Positions 6,451-13,000 of a stretch of 14,841 nt of DNA are shown here, piece after piece. Positions within the stretch are counted from its first letter, which is position 1, and each line of letters starts with the position of its first letter. The stretch lies in assembly GCA_040752295.1 (NCBI GenBank), contig JBFMFE010000106.1, forward strand, positions 1-14,841, read 5' to 3'. The stretch is from JBFMFE01 sp040752295. Lineage in GTDB: Bacteria > UBP15 > UBA6099 > JBFMBQ01. The notes below the pieces were generated by a model. That model was not told the DNA's origin. It searched no databases and saw nothing but the letters and a program-made list of their open reading frames with translations. A program made the translations under genes and the position numbers.

Positions 6451-8474
6451 ACGAGACCCGGATAGGGCACTTCAGAATCACACGGGAGATAGGACAGGGC
6501 GGGATGGCGGTCGTGTATCTCGCCCAGAACGAAAAACTGCGCCGCACGGTCGCCCTGAAGGTTCTGCGCGCGCAGTTCGCCGCCGACGAGGAGTTCGTGA
6601 GGCTGTTCATCGAGGAAGCGATGAAGGCGGCGCGGCTCCAGCATCCCCACATCATAACGATCTTCTCCGCCGACACCGCGGGCGGCAGGCACTACATCGA
6701 GATGGAGTTGCTGCACGGCAAAAACCTCAAGGAGATCATAAAGGAACGCGGAGCGCTCCCCGTCTGGGAGTGCGTGAACATCGTCCTCAAGGTATGCGAC
6801 GCGCTCGAATACGCCTGCACGGAGGGCGGGATAATCGCGCACAGGGACATCAAGCCGCAGAACATCATGATCTGCCGCCGCGCGAAACGCGAAAACGTCC
6901 CCATACTGACGGATTTCGGAATAGCGCGCGCGCGCGAGGACACGGGGCTGTTCCGCACGGGGACCATAATCGGGACGCCGGAGTACATGTCCCCGGAGCA
7001 GGCGGAGGGTGGAAAACTCGACGCGAGGTCGGACATATACTCGCTGGGTGTTGTGATGTACGAGATGGCGACCGGGCAGGTCCCGTTCAGGGGCGAAACG
7101 CCGTTCTCGACCGCGCTGATGCACGTGAAGGAAATCCCCCGCCCGCCGGGAGAGATCAACCCCGTTACGCCGAAGTGGCTGGAATCGGTGATATTGAGGT
7201 GCATGAGCAAGGACCCGGCGCACAGGTATCCCGACGTGGCGGCGATGATGGCGGACCTGCGGAACATGGCGGGGGGCGTCGCCCCGGAGGACACCGGGGT
7301 CGCGGTCGCGCCGGAAGCCGCCGCCGCGGCGTCCCCGCTCGATTCCCAGCTCGAGAAACTGATAGTGATGGAAGAAGAAGACGCCGGGGAAGGGGACCGT
7401 GCTGAGAGCCGGAAGCGCGACAAATCGGCGGGGAGCCTCGAGAGCCTGCGCGCGCGGGGACCGCTGCTTTTCGTTGACAGGACCATGTTGAAACTGCCCG
7501 CGCGCGGACGCGCGCACCTCAAGGTCGGCAACCGGGGAAGCGCGCCGCTCAAGGGGGTCGTCCGACCGTCCGTTCCCTGGATTCGCGTTTCCGCGCCGCA
7601 GTTCAGCCTGGGACCCGGCGAGACGCTCGACGTGGAGCTTCGGGTCGCGCGGCTTCCGTCGGTTGATCATCTTTCGGGCTTCCTGGACGTGGAGACCAAC
7701 GGTGGCTGCCGGAGGGTACCGGCTCACGTCGAGACCATAGGGGTGATAGACCGCGCGCGCGCGCTTGCCGCCGCGTGCAGCGCGGCGGCAGCCGTGCTTG
7801 CCGGGGCGTACCTTTTCATGTGGATTCGCAACGCGGGCGGCGGCGGGAACGCGGCGTTCGCCGGCGCGGCGGCGCTCGCTGCGGCGGGCGCGCTTGCGGT
7901 GCTTATGCGCAACAGGTGGCTTCCCGCCGCCGGCATTGCCGCCATGTGCGCCGCCGCGTGGTCTGCGTTCGATCTCACGAGCGACCCCGCCGCTTCGGCG
8001 CTTGCGCTCGCCTTCGTTCTCGTTCCGTTTCTCGTCACGCTCGCCGCCTCGGGCGCGCTGTTCAGAAGATTCCCCTCGGCGGCGTTTTCAGCGGCGGCGC
8101 TTCCGCTGCTGCTGTGGTCGGCGGGACTGATCGCGCTCGGCGCGGCGCTCGGCGGCGGGGTGGTCCCGGCGTTCCGGGGCGCGCCTCCCGCGGCGCTGGC
8201 GATCAGGGAAACGCGGCACGAAAAGACCGGAGGCGGCGCGCCGGCGGGCGAAGTGAAGCGCATGATAACGATAACGGCGGAGAGGGCGAACGTGAGGCGC
8301 GGCGCCGGGACGAACCACCCGGTCATCGGCACGGCGCGAAGGGGGGAGACTTTTGAGAAGACCGGCGAGAGCGGAAACTGGCACAGTATAAAGTATCACG
8401 GAGTCGCCGCCTGGGTCTCCAAGTCCGTGGGCGAGGAGTACCGGACGGTTCGCGAACAACGGGGCGGAGAGTGA
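6447..8474 (+). CDS. Membrane Ser/Thr protein kinase with Ig-like, 5-TM and SH3b domains
   Basis: A 675-residue bacterial Hanks-type kinase. Kinase domain about 8-272: glycine loop IGQGGMAVVY (15-24), K38 in VALKVL, HRDIKPQN with D134, DFG D156, and GTPEYMSPEQ in the activation segment. All catalytic residues are present. An acidic, alanine-rich linker (about 275-335) leads to a beta-rich Ig-like domain (about 338-432) with WIRVSAP, FSLGPGET and TNGGCRRVPAHV. Five hydrophobic segments follow (about 438-460, 470-487, 491-508, 516-539, 545-575). A C-terminal SH3b domain (about 606-665) contains ANVRRGAGTNHPVIG and GVAAWVSK. With the kinase inside, five segments place SH3b outside, where it could bind peptidoglycan or another envelope ligand. 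Start ATG 6447 overlaps the receiver gene by 4 nt with only a weak SD, implying translational coupling. The substrates are unknown. Confidence 0.93.
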   Translation: MNETRIGHFRITREIGQGGMAVVYLAQNEKLRRTVALKVLRAQFAADEEFVRLFIEEAMKAARLQHPHIITIFSADTAGGRHYIEMELLHGKNLKEIIKERGALPVWECVNIVLKVCDALEYACTEGGIIAHRDIKPQNIMICRRAKRENVPILTDFGIARAREDTGLFRTGTIIGTPEYMSPEQAEGGKLDARSDIYSLGVVMYEMATGQVPFRGETPFSTALMHVKEIPRPPGEINPVTPKWLESVILRCMSKDPAHRYPDVAAMMADLRNMAGGVAPEDTGVAVAPEAAAAASPLDSQLEKLIVMEEEDAGEGDRAESRKRDKSAGSLESLRARGPLLFVDRTMLKLPARGRAHLKVGNRGSAPLKGVVRPSVPWIRVSAPQFSLGPGETLDVELRVARLPSVDHLSGFLDVETNGGCRRVPAHVETIGVIDRARALAAACSAAAAVLAGAYLFMWIRNAGGGGNAAFAGAAALAAAGALAVLMRNRWLPAAGIAAMCAAAWSAFDLTSDPAASALALAFVLVPFLVTLAASGALFRRFPSAAFSAAALPLLLWSAGLIALGAALGGGVVPAFRGAPPAALAIRETRHEKTGGGAPAGEVKRMITITAERANVRRGAGTNHPVIGTARRGETFEKTGESGNWHSIKYHGVAAWVSKSVGEEYRTVREQRGGE

Positions 8475-8487
8475 AACGGCGCGGCTT

Positions 8488-8892
8488 ATGAATCTCGTGA
8501 AAAAGATCGTCTTTTACCGGAGGATATGGCTCCTTGCGCGTGTGGTGTGGTGGCAGAAGCGGCTGAGCGCCGGCGGCGGTAAGAACGCGTTCAAGCTGCT
8601 CGAAAACGCGCCGCTGGGCGGCGGCGGACTGCGCAGGGAGGACATAGACAGGTACGTTGAGGCGGGGCTTCGCGTGGGCGGACGCCTGGGATTCGTCAAT
8701 TCATGCCTGCCACGGACGGTGATAAGGTGCATTCTCTACCGGCGCAACGGCATACCCGCGCGCGCGGCGTTCGGGATAAGAAAGGACGGCGGCGCTCTCA
8801 TCGGACACTGCTGGATCGTGGACGAGGCGCCGGGCGCCGGCGAGTGCTGCACGGAGGGATTTCAGAGCGTCGAGATACTCCCGGCGGTGTGA
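8488..8892 (+). CDS. Stand-alone lasso-peptide B2-like (Transglut_core3) protein
   Basis: A 134-residue protein matching the transglutaminase-like fold of lasso-peptide B2 leader peptidases. Features: a basic, aromatic N-terminal segment (VFYRRIWLLARVVWW), then C73 in FVNSCLPRTVIRC, RRNGIPARAAFGIRKDG, and H107 with D112 in GHCWIVDE. C73/H107/D112 fit the Cys-His-Asp triad. I see no lasso cyclase (asparagine-synthetase-like), no PqqD-like recognition protein and no precursor peptide nearby, so lasso maturation is not supported. It may cleave or modify another peptide or envelope protein. Start ATG 8488 lies 13 nt after the kinase stop. The SD is weak (GGAGAG about 17 nt upstream), and no other in-frame start exists nearby. 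It is in the same operon as the Ser/Thr kinase. Confidence 0.75.
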   Translation: MNLVKKIVFYRRIWLLARVVWWQKRLSAGGGKNAFKLLENAPLGGGGLRREDIDRYVEAGLRVGGRLGFVNSCLPRTVIRCILYRRNGIPARAAFGIRKDGGALIGHCWIVDEAPGAGECCTEGFQSVEILPAV

Positions 8893-8941
8893 AAAAAGCG
8901 GGAAAAGAGTGGTCGGGCGCGGTGAGACGGCGGCGTGAACT

Positions 8942-9751
8942 ATGGATTTCGGCACGGCGATAATGATTCTGTATGCGGTTCCGGCGCTGTACTGCCTGCG
9001 CTCGTTCCAGGCGGCGGCGGCGAATTACGAGAGGCTTCCCGAGAGGATACCGATGCACTTCGGATTCAGCGGCAGGGCGGACGTGTGGTGGCGCAAAAGC
9101 AGGTTTTCGGTGTTCTTTCTGCCGGCGGTAAACCTCGGCGTTTTCGTCATGATGGCCGTGATCCTGTTCATGATCCACAGGGACGGCGGCGCGCCGACGG
9201 ACGATCTGAACGCCGCGTGGTTCGCGTTCACCTTCTCGATGGCGTTCACGCTTTACAGCCTGCACGACGGCACGATCAGGTACGCGACGGGGGAAGTGGA
9301 GAGCATCTGGCGTCGCGTCGGTCCCGGCGCCGCCGCTGTCGTGCTCTCGAGCGTTCTCTTGTTCGCCGCGCCGTTCATTCCCATCAAGCCCTCAATCGCC
9401 CGGGCGGTGATGTGCGCAGGCGTCGAGGGAAACGCCCCCGTCGGGGCGAGGGACGCGTTCAGCCTCGACGACGAGCGCGCCGTGCTTCACCTGACGCTGA
9501 AAAACGTCAAGGGAAACCACGGGATACGCGTTGAATGGCTGAACCCGTCGGGTGAGGTGTATTTCGTGAGCGACGGGGGCACCGGAGCAAGGACCATGAG
9601 GAAGTATCTTCCGTGGTGGTCGTACGTTACGATAAGGGACAGACGGGAGAGGATAGTTCCCGGGACGTGGCGCGTGGAGGCGAGCGTGGACGGGAGGCGC
9701 GAGGTTGTGAGGCGTTTCGAGATCACGGCGGCGGGAGCGGGGCGCAGATGA
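8942..9751 (+). CDS. DUF1648-type membrane protein with C-terminal beta domain
   Basis: A 269-residue integral membrane protein. The N terminus carries the DUF1648 signature: a first hydrophobic helix, then YERLPERIPMHFGFSGRAD (30-47) and WWRKSR. About four membrane segments are visible (about 4-20, 56-78, 92-108, 127-149). From about 155 to 265 comes a soluble, beta-rich domain with VLHLTLKN, GIRVEWLNPSGEVYF and PGTWRVEASVDGRREVVRRF. This pattern resembles small extracytoplasmic beta-sandwich domains such as DUF2914, at low certainty. DUF1648 occurs in SdpI-like immunity and signalling membrane proteins, but no SDP-type toxin genes are here. Start ATG 8942 has no strong SD. The gap from the previous stop is 49 nt, and the stop overlaps the next gene's ATG (ATGA). 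Function unknown. Confidence 0.75.
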   Translation: MDFGTAIMILYAVPALYCLRSFQAAAANYERLPERIPMHFGFSGRADVWWRKSRFSVFFLPAVNLGVFVMMAVILFMIHRDGGAPTDDLNAAWFAFTFSMAFTLYSLHDGTIRYATGEVESIWRRVGPGAAAVVLSSVLLFAAPFIPIKPSIARAVMCAGVEGNAPVGARDAFSLDDERAVLHLTLKNVKGNHGIRVEWLNPSGEVYFVSDGGTGARTMRKYLPWWSYVTIRDRRERIVPGTWRVEASVDGRREVVRRFEITAAGAGRR

Positions 9752-10854
9752 GAGGCGCCCGCGCCGCGCTGGTTTCGCTTGCGTCGGTTCTGTTTCTCAC
9801 TGCCGCGGCGCCGCACGCCGGGGTCAGGAGCATAGACGTTCCCGAGGGGTGGTTCGACGAGGTTTTCGCGCCGCCGACGGAGGAGGAGATCGCCGCGGCG
9901 CGCGCGGACTTTGGGGAGGGGTTTTCATGCCCGCGGTTTGAAATAAAGGAGGAACTTCGGGGCGACGACGCCGCGGAAGCCGCAGGGAGCGGGACGCAGG
10001 TGAACGGGATCGAATACGAGAGCGCGGGGCTTAACGTCACGGGGCTGATGGCGGCGCCGGCGGAGGGTGGTCCGTTTCCCGTCATAATCCTGAACCACGG
10101 CGGCTTCTCCGGCATAACGCGGTACGACCTTATCACGATGACCGAGCTGGCGGAGCGCGGGTACGTGGTGCTCGCCTCGACGTACCGCGGCGAGGAGGGT
10201 CTTGCCGGCGAATCGGAAGGCGAAATGGACGTACTCGGCGGGGAAGTCACGGACGTGCTGAACCTCGTTGAGTGCGCGAAAAGGCTGGAGGGGACGACGG
10301 GCAGGGTCGGGATGCTCGGCGGAAGCCACGGCGGCGGGATCACGCTTTTAGCCCTTGAGCGCGGCGGCGGCGTGGATGCGGCGGTGACGTTCGCCGCGCC
10401 GGCGGACATGTTCAACGCGGGCAACCGGAAGCTGGCGCAGGACTGGGTGACGAATCCCGGGCGGCAGGAGATGATGCTCGCGCTGTTCATGACGGACGAC
10501 GCGTTGAAGCGCATGAAGGCGGTGTTCGGGTGGACCGGCGGCGAACCCGCGCCCGTTCAGGAGGTGCGGAGGAACCTTCTGATGCGCTCCGCGCTGTATT
10601 TCGTCGAGCGCATCGAGACGCCGCTTCTGTTTTTCTACGGCGAGCGCGACCCCGTCGTCTCGGTCGAGGACGCCAGGCGGCTCGCGGAGCGCCTCGAGGA
10701 GCACGGCAAGGAGTTCGACTACAGGATTTTCCCCGGGCAGGGGCACAGCCTCACCGACGAGAAGAAACGCGAGGCGTACGCGATGGTGCACGAGTTCTTC
10801 GACGCGCTTCTGAAAGGCGGAGCCGCCGCTCCCGGCGGCGCGGACCGGTTCTGA
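9748..10854 (+). CDS. Exported alpha/beta hydrolase (S9/dienelactone-hydrolase-like)
   Basis: A 368-residue hydrolase. The N terminus (MRGARAALVSLASVLFLTAA) is a likely signal peptide with cleavage near AAAPHA, so it acts outside the cytoplasm. The alpha/beta core (about 85-355) shows the oxyanion HGG (117-119), nucleophile S193 in MLGGSHGGG, acid D301 in GERDPVV and H333 in GQGHSL, a complete triad. The family includes peptidases and esterases; the substrate cannot be read. A charged segment (about 30-80) precedes the core. Start ATG 9748 overlaps the DUF1648 stop (ATGA) and has GGGAG 10 nt upstream; frames opening earlier lie within the previous gene. It is the last gene of the operon. Co-transcription with an envelope-facing kinase suggests a role in envelope or exported-peptide turnover, which is inference. 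Confidence 0.88.
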   Translation: MRGARAALVSLASVLFLTAAAPHAGVRSIDVPEGWFDEVFAPPTEEEIAAARADFGEGFSCPRFEIKEELRGDDAAEAAGSGTQVNGIEYESAGLNVTGLMAAPAEGGPFPVIILNHGGFSGITRYDLITMTELAERGYVVLASTYRGEEGLAGESEGEMDVLGGEVTDVLNLVECAKRLEGTTGRVGMLGGSHGGGITLLALERGGGVDAAVTFAAPADMFNAGNRKLAQDWVTNPGRQEMMLALFMTDDALKRMKAVFGWTGGEPAPVQEVRRNLLMRSALYFVERIETPLLFFYGERDPVVSVEDARRLAERLEEHGKEFDYRIFPGQGHSLTDEKKREAYAMVHEFFDALLKGGAAAPGGADRF

Positions 10855-10907
10855 CCATTCATGCCGACGGGGGCGCAAAATACGTTACTCAACGACCGGA
10901 GAAGTAC

Positions 10908-10944
10908 GGAAAGAAAGATTTTATCCGCGCCGCAGGAGCGGATA
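10908..10944 (-). terminator. Possible Rho-independent terminator of the thiolase operon
   Basis: TATCCGC (10922-10928) pairs with GCGGATA (10938-10944). An inner CC/GG pair (10930-10931 with 10935-10936) lies beyond a G-A mismatch. Reading on the minus strand, the stem is followed by AAATCTTTCTTTCC, a moderately U-rich tail. It sits about 100 nt beyond the Zn-ribbon stop. There is no T tract on the plus side. Confidence 0.45.
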
Positions 10945-10955
10945 GAGGAGAAGGT

Positions 10956-11001
10956 GATTTCAGACAGGTCGGACGCGTCTGACATGACGGCGCCTGAAAT
11001 C
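10956..11001. repeat. Nested inverted repeat between converging operons
   Basis: GATTTCAG (10956-10963) is the exact inverse of CTGAAATC (10994-11001). Between them lies the 8-bp palindrome GACGCGTC (10972-10979). No T tract follows on either strand. It could be a second, weaker transcription barrier, an mRNA 3'-end stabiliser or a protein-binding site. Confidence 0.4.
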
Positions 11002-11044
11002 CGAAGCCCGTCACTGACCGTTCTTCCCGCGGGGGAGCGCTGGT

Positions 11045-11509
11045 TCAGACGTCCTCGAGAGGCTTGAAGTACTTTATGTCGAGAATCGAGCCGGTGCGTT
11101 CTTTCCTGTCCCTGTAAACGGCTTTGACTTTCATCCCTATTTTCAGTTTTTCGGGGTTTTTGACCTCGCCGATCATGTGGTACAGCCCGGAGTCGGCGCC
11201 GTCGAGGTTAACGATGGCGTAGATTTCGGGTTCGGTGAGCCGTTCGGCGCTTATGCCCAGGTACGAGACGGTGAACGTGTAAATCGTCCCGGTGTCGCCG
11301 ACCGGCGCCCAGTCGTCCATCCGCCCGAAGCACCTGTCGCAGAACAGGCGCGGCGGAACGAGCACCCGTCCGCACGGGATGCACCTTGAGCCTATCATGC
11401 GCCCCCTGTCGCGCAGTTCCCTGAAGAACCGCTCGCCGACCACCCCGGTGCTGTACCTGTACCTCTGATGTATTTCCCCCTCGACGATTATGCGTTCCTC
11501 GCCGCTCAT
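11045..11509 (-). CDS. Zn-ribbon/OB-fold DUF35 acyl-CoA-associated protein
   Basis: A 154-residue protein of the DUF35 (rubredoxin-like Zn ribbon + OB fold) family, which forms the small subunit of thiolase or aldolase complexes such as BbsA-BbsB and Ltp2-ChsH2. The zinc ligands are intact: C43-x2-C46 and C57-x2-C60 within SRCIPCGRVLVPPRLFCDRC. The OB fold follows (about 70-145) with GTIYTFTVS and YAIVNLDG. The N terminus HQRYRYSTGVVGERFFREL is typical of the family and helps contact CoA partners. Start ATG 11509 has GGAGG 7 nt upstream and overlaps the stop of the remnant ORF (ATGA). It is the last gene of the thiolase operon. A partner role with the two upstream thiolase-like proteins is strongly suggested by context and family; the exact reaction is not known. 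Confidence 0.9.
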   Translation of the reverse strand: MSGEERIIVEGEIHQRYRYSTGVVGERFFRELRDRGRMIGSRCIPCGRVLVPPRLFCDRCFGRMDDWAPVGDTGTIYTFTVSYLGISAERLTEPEIYAIVNLDGADSGLYHMIGEVKNPEKLKIGMKVKAVYRDRKERTGSILDIKYFKPLEDV

Positions 11510-11631
11510 TTCCCCGCCTCCTTCATCACGGTTCCGCGAAAGACAGCCGCTGCCTGTCCGCCGATGACCATGTAAGGCACCCGCGATTTGGTTAGAATCC
11601 TCGATATGTCTTTAAGCGTTTTTACAATCAT
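11506..11631 (-). pseudogene. Truncated AbiEii/DUF6036-like nucleotidyltransferase remnant
   Basis: A 41-codon stump. The first ~35 residues look like the start of an AbiEii/DUF6036-type nucleotidyltransferase, with the helix TLKDISRILTKSRVPY leading to YMVIGGQAAAVFRG, the nucleotide-binding GG strand. It then ends in unrelated TVMKEAGK. The DxD catalytic motif and all later sequence are missing, so it cannot be active. Its ATG at 11631 overlaps the stop of the small upstream frame (ATGA, 11628-11631), the classic coupling of a two-gene cassette. Its own stop overlaps the start of the Zn-ribbon gene, as if a deletion had fused the stump to that gene's ribosome-binding region. Family assignment rests on a short motif, so confidence is moderate. 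Confidence 0.55.
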
Positions 11632-11799
11632 GACCGTTCCGGTTTTTTCCGTCCGGAACATTCCTTCAGTTTCAGATACGTCCTGAGCATGTCCTCGATT
11701 ATTCTTATTTTTTTCCTCCGGCTTCATTTTCCTCAATTTCTGCGTCTCGTACTTTTTTTCCCACCGGCTGAATTTATTCCAATCCGGTCCTGAAGGCAT
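11628..11799 (-). pseudogene. Frameshifted small ORF, partner of the nucleotidyltransferase remnant
   Basis: Starting at ATG 11799 (GGGGGAAG 9 nt upstream), the frame reads MPSGPDWNKFSRWEKKYETQ and on to KMKPEEK. At a run of seven A (plus-strand T run 11708-11714), removing one base switches to a frame that continues IRIIEDMLRTYLKLKE and ends KKPERS at a TGA overlapping the next ATG. The restored protein is 57 codons, lysine-rich and helical. Without the shift the frame reads low-complexity residues and fuses to the nucleotidyltransferase stump. An ATG at 11823, 1 nt after the thiolase stop, would extend it by 8 residues. I take it as a decayed companion gene, possibly an antitoxin-like partner; a sequencing error in the A run would also explain the shift. 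Not recognised beyond this. Confidence 0.55.
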
Positions 11800-11824
11800 G
11801 CCGGACGTCTTCCCCCGCGGCATT

Positions 11825-13000
11825 TCAATCGTACCTTCTCAGAATCACCACGGCGCTGAACTGGAAAAGACCGCCCCACGCCTGCCCCATCGCCGTGCGG
11901 AGACGCCTTTTCTTCACCTGCCTCCCTCCGGCTTCCTCCCTGAGCTGGAGGGCGATCTCGTTGAACTTCATCATGCCGCCCGCCGAGATGGGGTTTCCGA
12001 CGCCGAGCAGCCCGCCGGACGGGTTGATGGGCAGCGCGCCGTCGCGGAAAGAGACGCCGTCGGGGGCGAGCCGCCAGCCCTCGCCCGGCGCCGCCAGCCC
12101 CAGTCCCTCGGCGTGGTGGCATTCTTTGTAGGTGAAGGGGTCGTAAATTTCGGCGACGTCAATCTCTTTCATGGGATTGCGGACGCCCGCCATTTCGCAC
12201 GCCTGGCGGGAGGAGCGTTCGAGGTAACCTTTCGCCGTGATGCCGCGTGTCTCCCAGTAGACGGAATCCATGCACCAGCCGACGCCGTCGAAGAGGACGG
12301 TCTTGTCGGTGAGCCTGCGCGCGATTTCCTCGGTACAGAGCACGGCGGCGGCGGCGCCGTCTGTCGTGGGGCTGATGTCGTACCGGTTGACGGGCCAGGT
12401 GAGCACCTCGGAGTTCATGACGTCGTCCACGGTGATCCTCGCCGGAAGCTGGGCGTAGGGGTTGTCCATGGCGTTGCCCTTGTTTTTGACGGCGACCATT
12501 GCGATGGCTTCCTTCGAGGCGCCGCTTTCGTGCATGTAGCGCGTCATTTCGAGCGAGCACATGCGGACGACGTTGGTGCCGATGGGGCGGTGGAAGATTT
12601 CGTCGTAGTTCGCGAGGAACACGCCCTGGGCGTGCGGCACGCAGGGACTCATTTTCTCCTCGCAGACGACGAGGACGGTTTTGAACCTGCCGGAGGCAAC
12701 GTGCCAGTAGGCGACTATAGGCGTCGCCATGCCCGTCGCGCCGCCCATCGTGCACCGCATGTACGGCTTTCCGCGCGCGCCGACGGCATCAATCACGTTC
12801 TCGCCCAGCACGTGTATGCCGTCGAAGGCGTCCGGACCGGAGCCGTACACCACGCAGTCCACGTCGTCAATGCCAAGCCCAGCGTGGGCGAGCGCCTTGC
12901 GGCACGCCTCGTTGGCGATCTCGGCGCTGGTTTCGATCTTGCGCCGCTCGAACGTGGTCTGACCGACGCCGACCACCGCGACCCGCTTCGCCCGCGGCAT
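11825..13000 (-). CDS. Thiolase-like (SCP2-thiolase family) acyl-CoA enzyme, subunit B
   Basis: A 391-residue thiolase-superfamily protein of the SCP-x/lipid-transfer branch, lacking a C-terminal sterol-carrier domain. Motifs: N-terminal VAVVGVGQTTFERRK (7-21); C83 in MRCTMGGATGMATP, aligning with the nucleophile of CASGGA; the C-terminal signature INPSGGLLGVGNPISAGGM (325-343). In classical thiolases that signature contains GHP with a catalytic His; here it is N336 (GNP). The HDAF/NEAF-equivalent motif is YDPFT with Y286, and the second cysteine motif (CxGGG) is replaced by MGQAWGG. So the nucleophile is kept but the general-base residues differ. Start ATG 13000 shares one base with the stop of the upstream gene (TGATG); GGAGGTGA lies upstream with 8 nt spacing. 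It probably works with the preceding thiolase-like chain and the DUF35 protein. Confidence 0.92.
   Translation of the reverse strand: MPRAKRVAVVGVGQTTFERRKIETSAEIANEACRKALAHAGLGIDDVDCVVYGSGPDAFDGIHVLGENVIDAVGARGKPYMRCTMGGATGMATPIVAYWHVASGRFKTVLVVCEEKMSPCVPHAQGVFLANYDEIFHRPIGTNVVRMCSLEMTRYMHESGASKEAIAMVAVKNKGNAMDNPYAQLPARITVDDVMNSEVLTWPVNRYDISPTTDGAAAAVLCTEEIARRLTDKTVLFDGVGWCMDSVYWETRGITAKGYLERSSRQACEMAGVRNPMKEIDVAEIYDPFTYKECHHAEGLGLAAPGEGWRLAPDGVSFRDGALPINPSGGLLGVGNPISAGGMMKFNEIALQLREEAGGRQVKKRRLRTAMGQAWGGLFQFSAVVILRRYD

Noticed and set aside
6420..7727. A 435-codon minus-strand frame opposite the Ser/Thr kinase
   Set aside because: Arginine/histidine-rich shadow of the kinase gene, which has all its catalytic motifs on the plus strand.
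7752..7764. Alternating CG run (also 6924-6936) as a Z-DNA or slippage site
   Set aside because: Both lie within the kinase gene and are expected from Arg/Ala codon use at high GC.
8488..9751. A lasso-peptide cluster
   Set aside because: Only a B2-like protein is present; no cyclase, recognition protein or precursor was found in the window.
10861..11067. A 68-codon ORF between the converging operons
   Set aside because: It covers the two hairpins, has no SD and overlaps the end of the Zn-ribbon gene.
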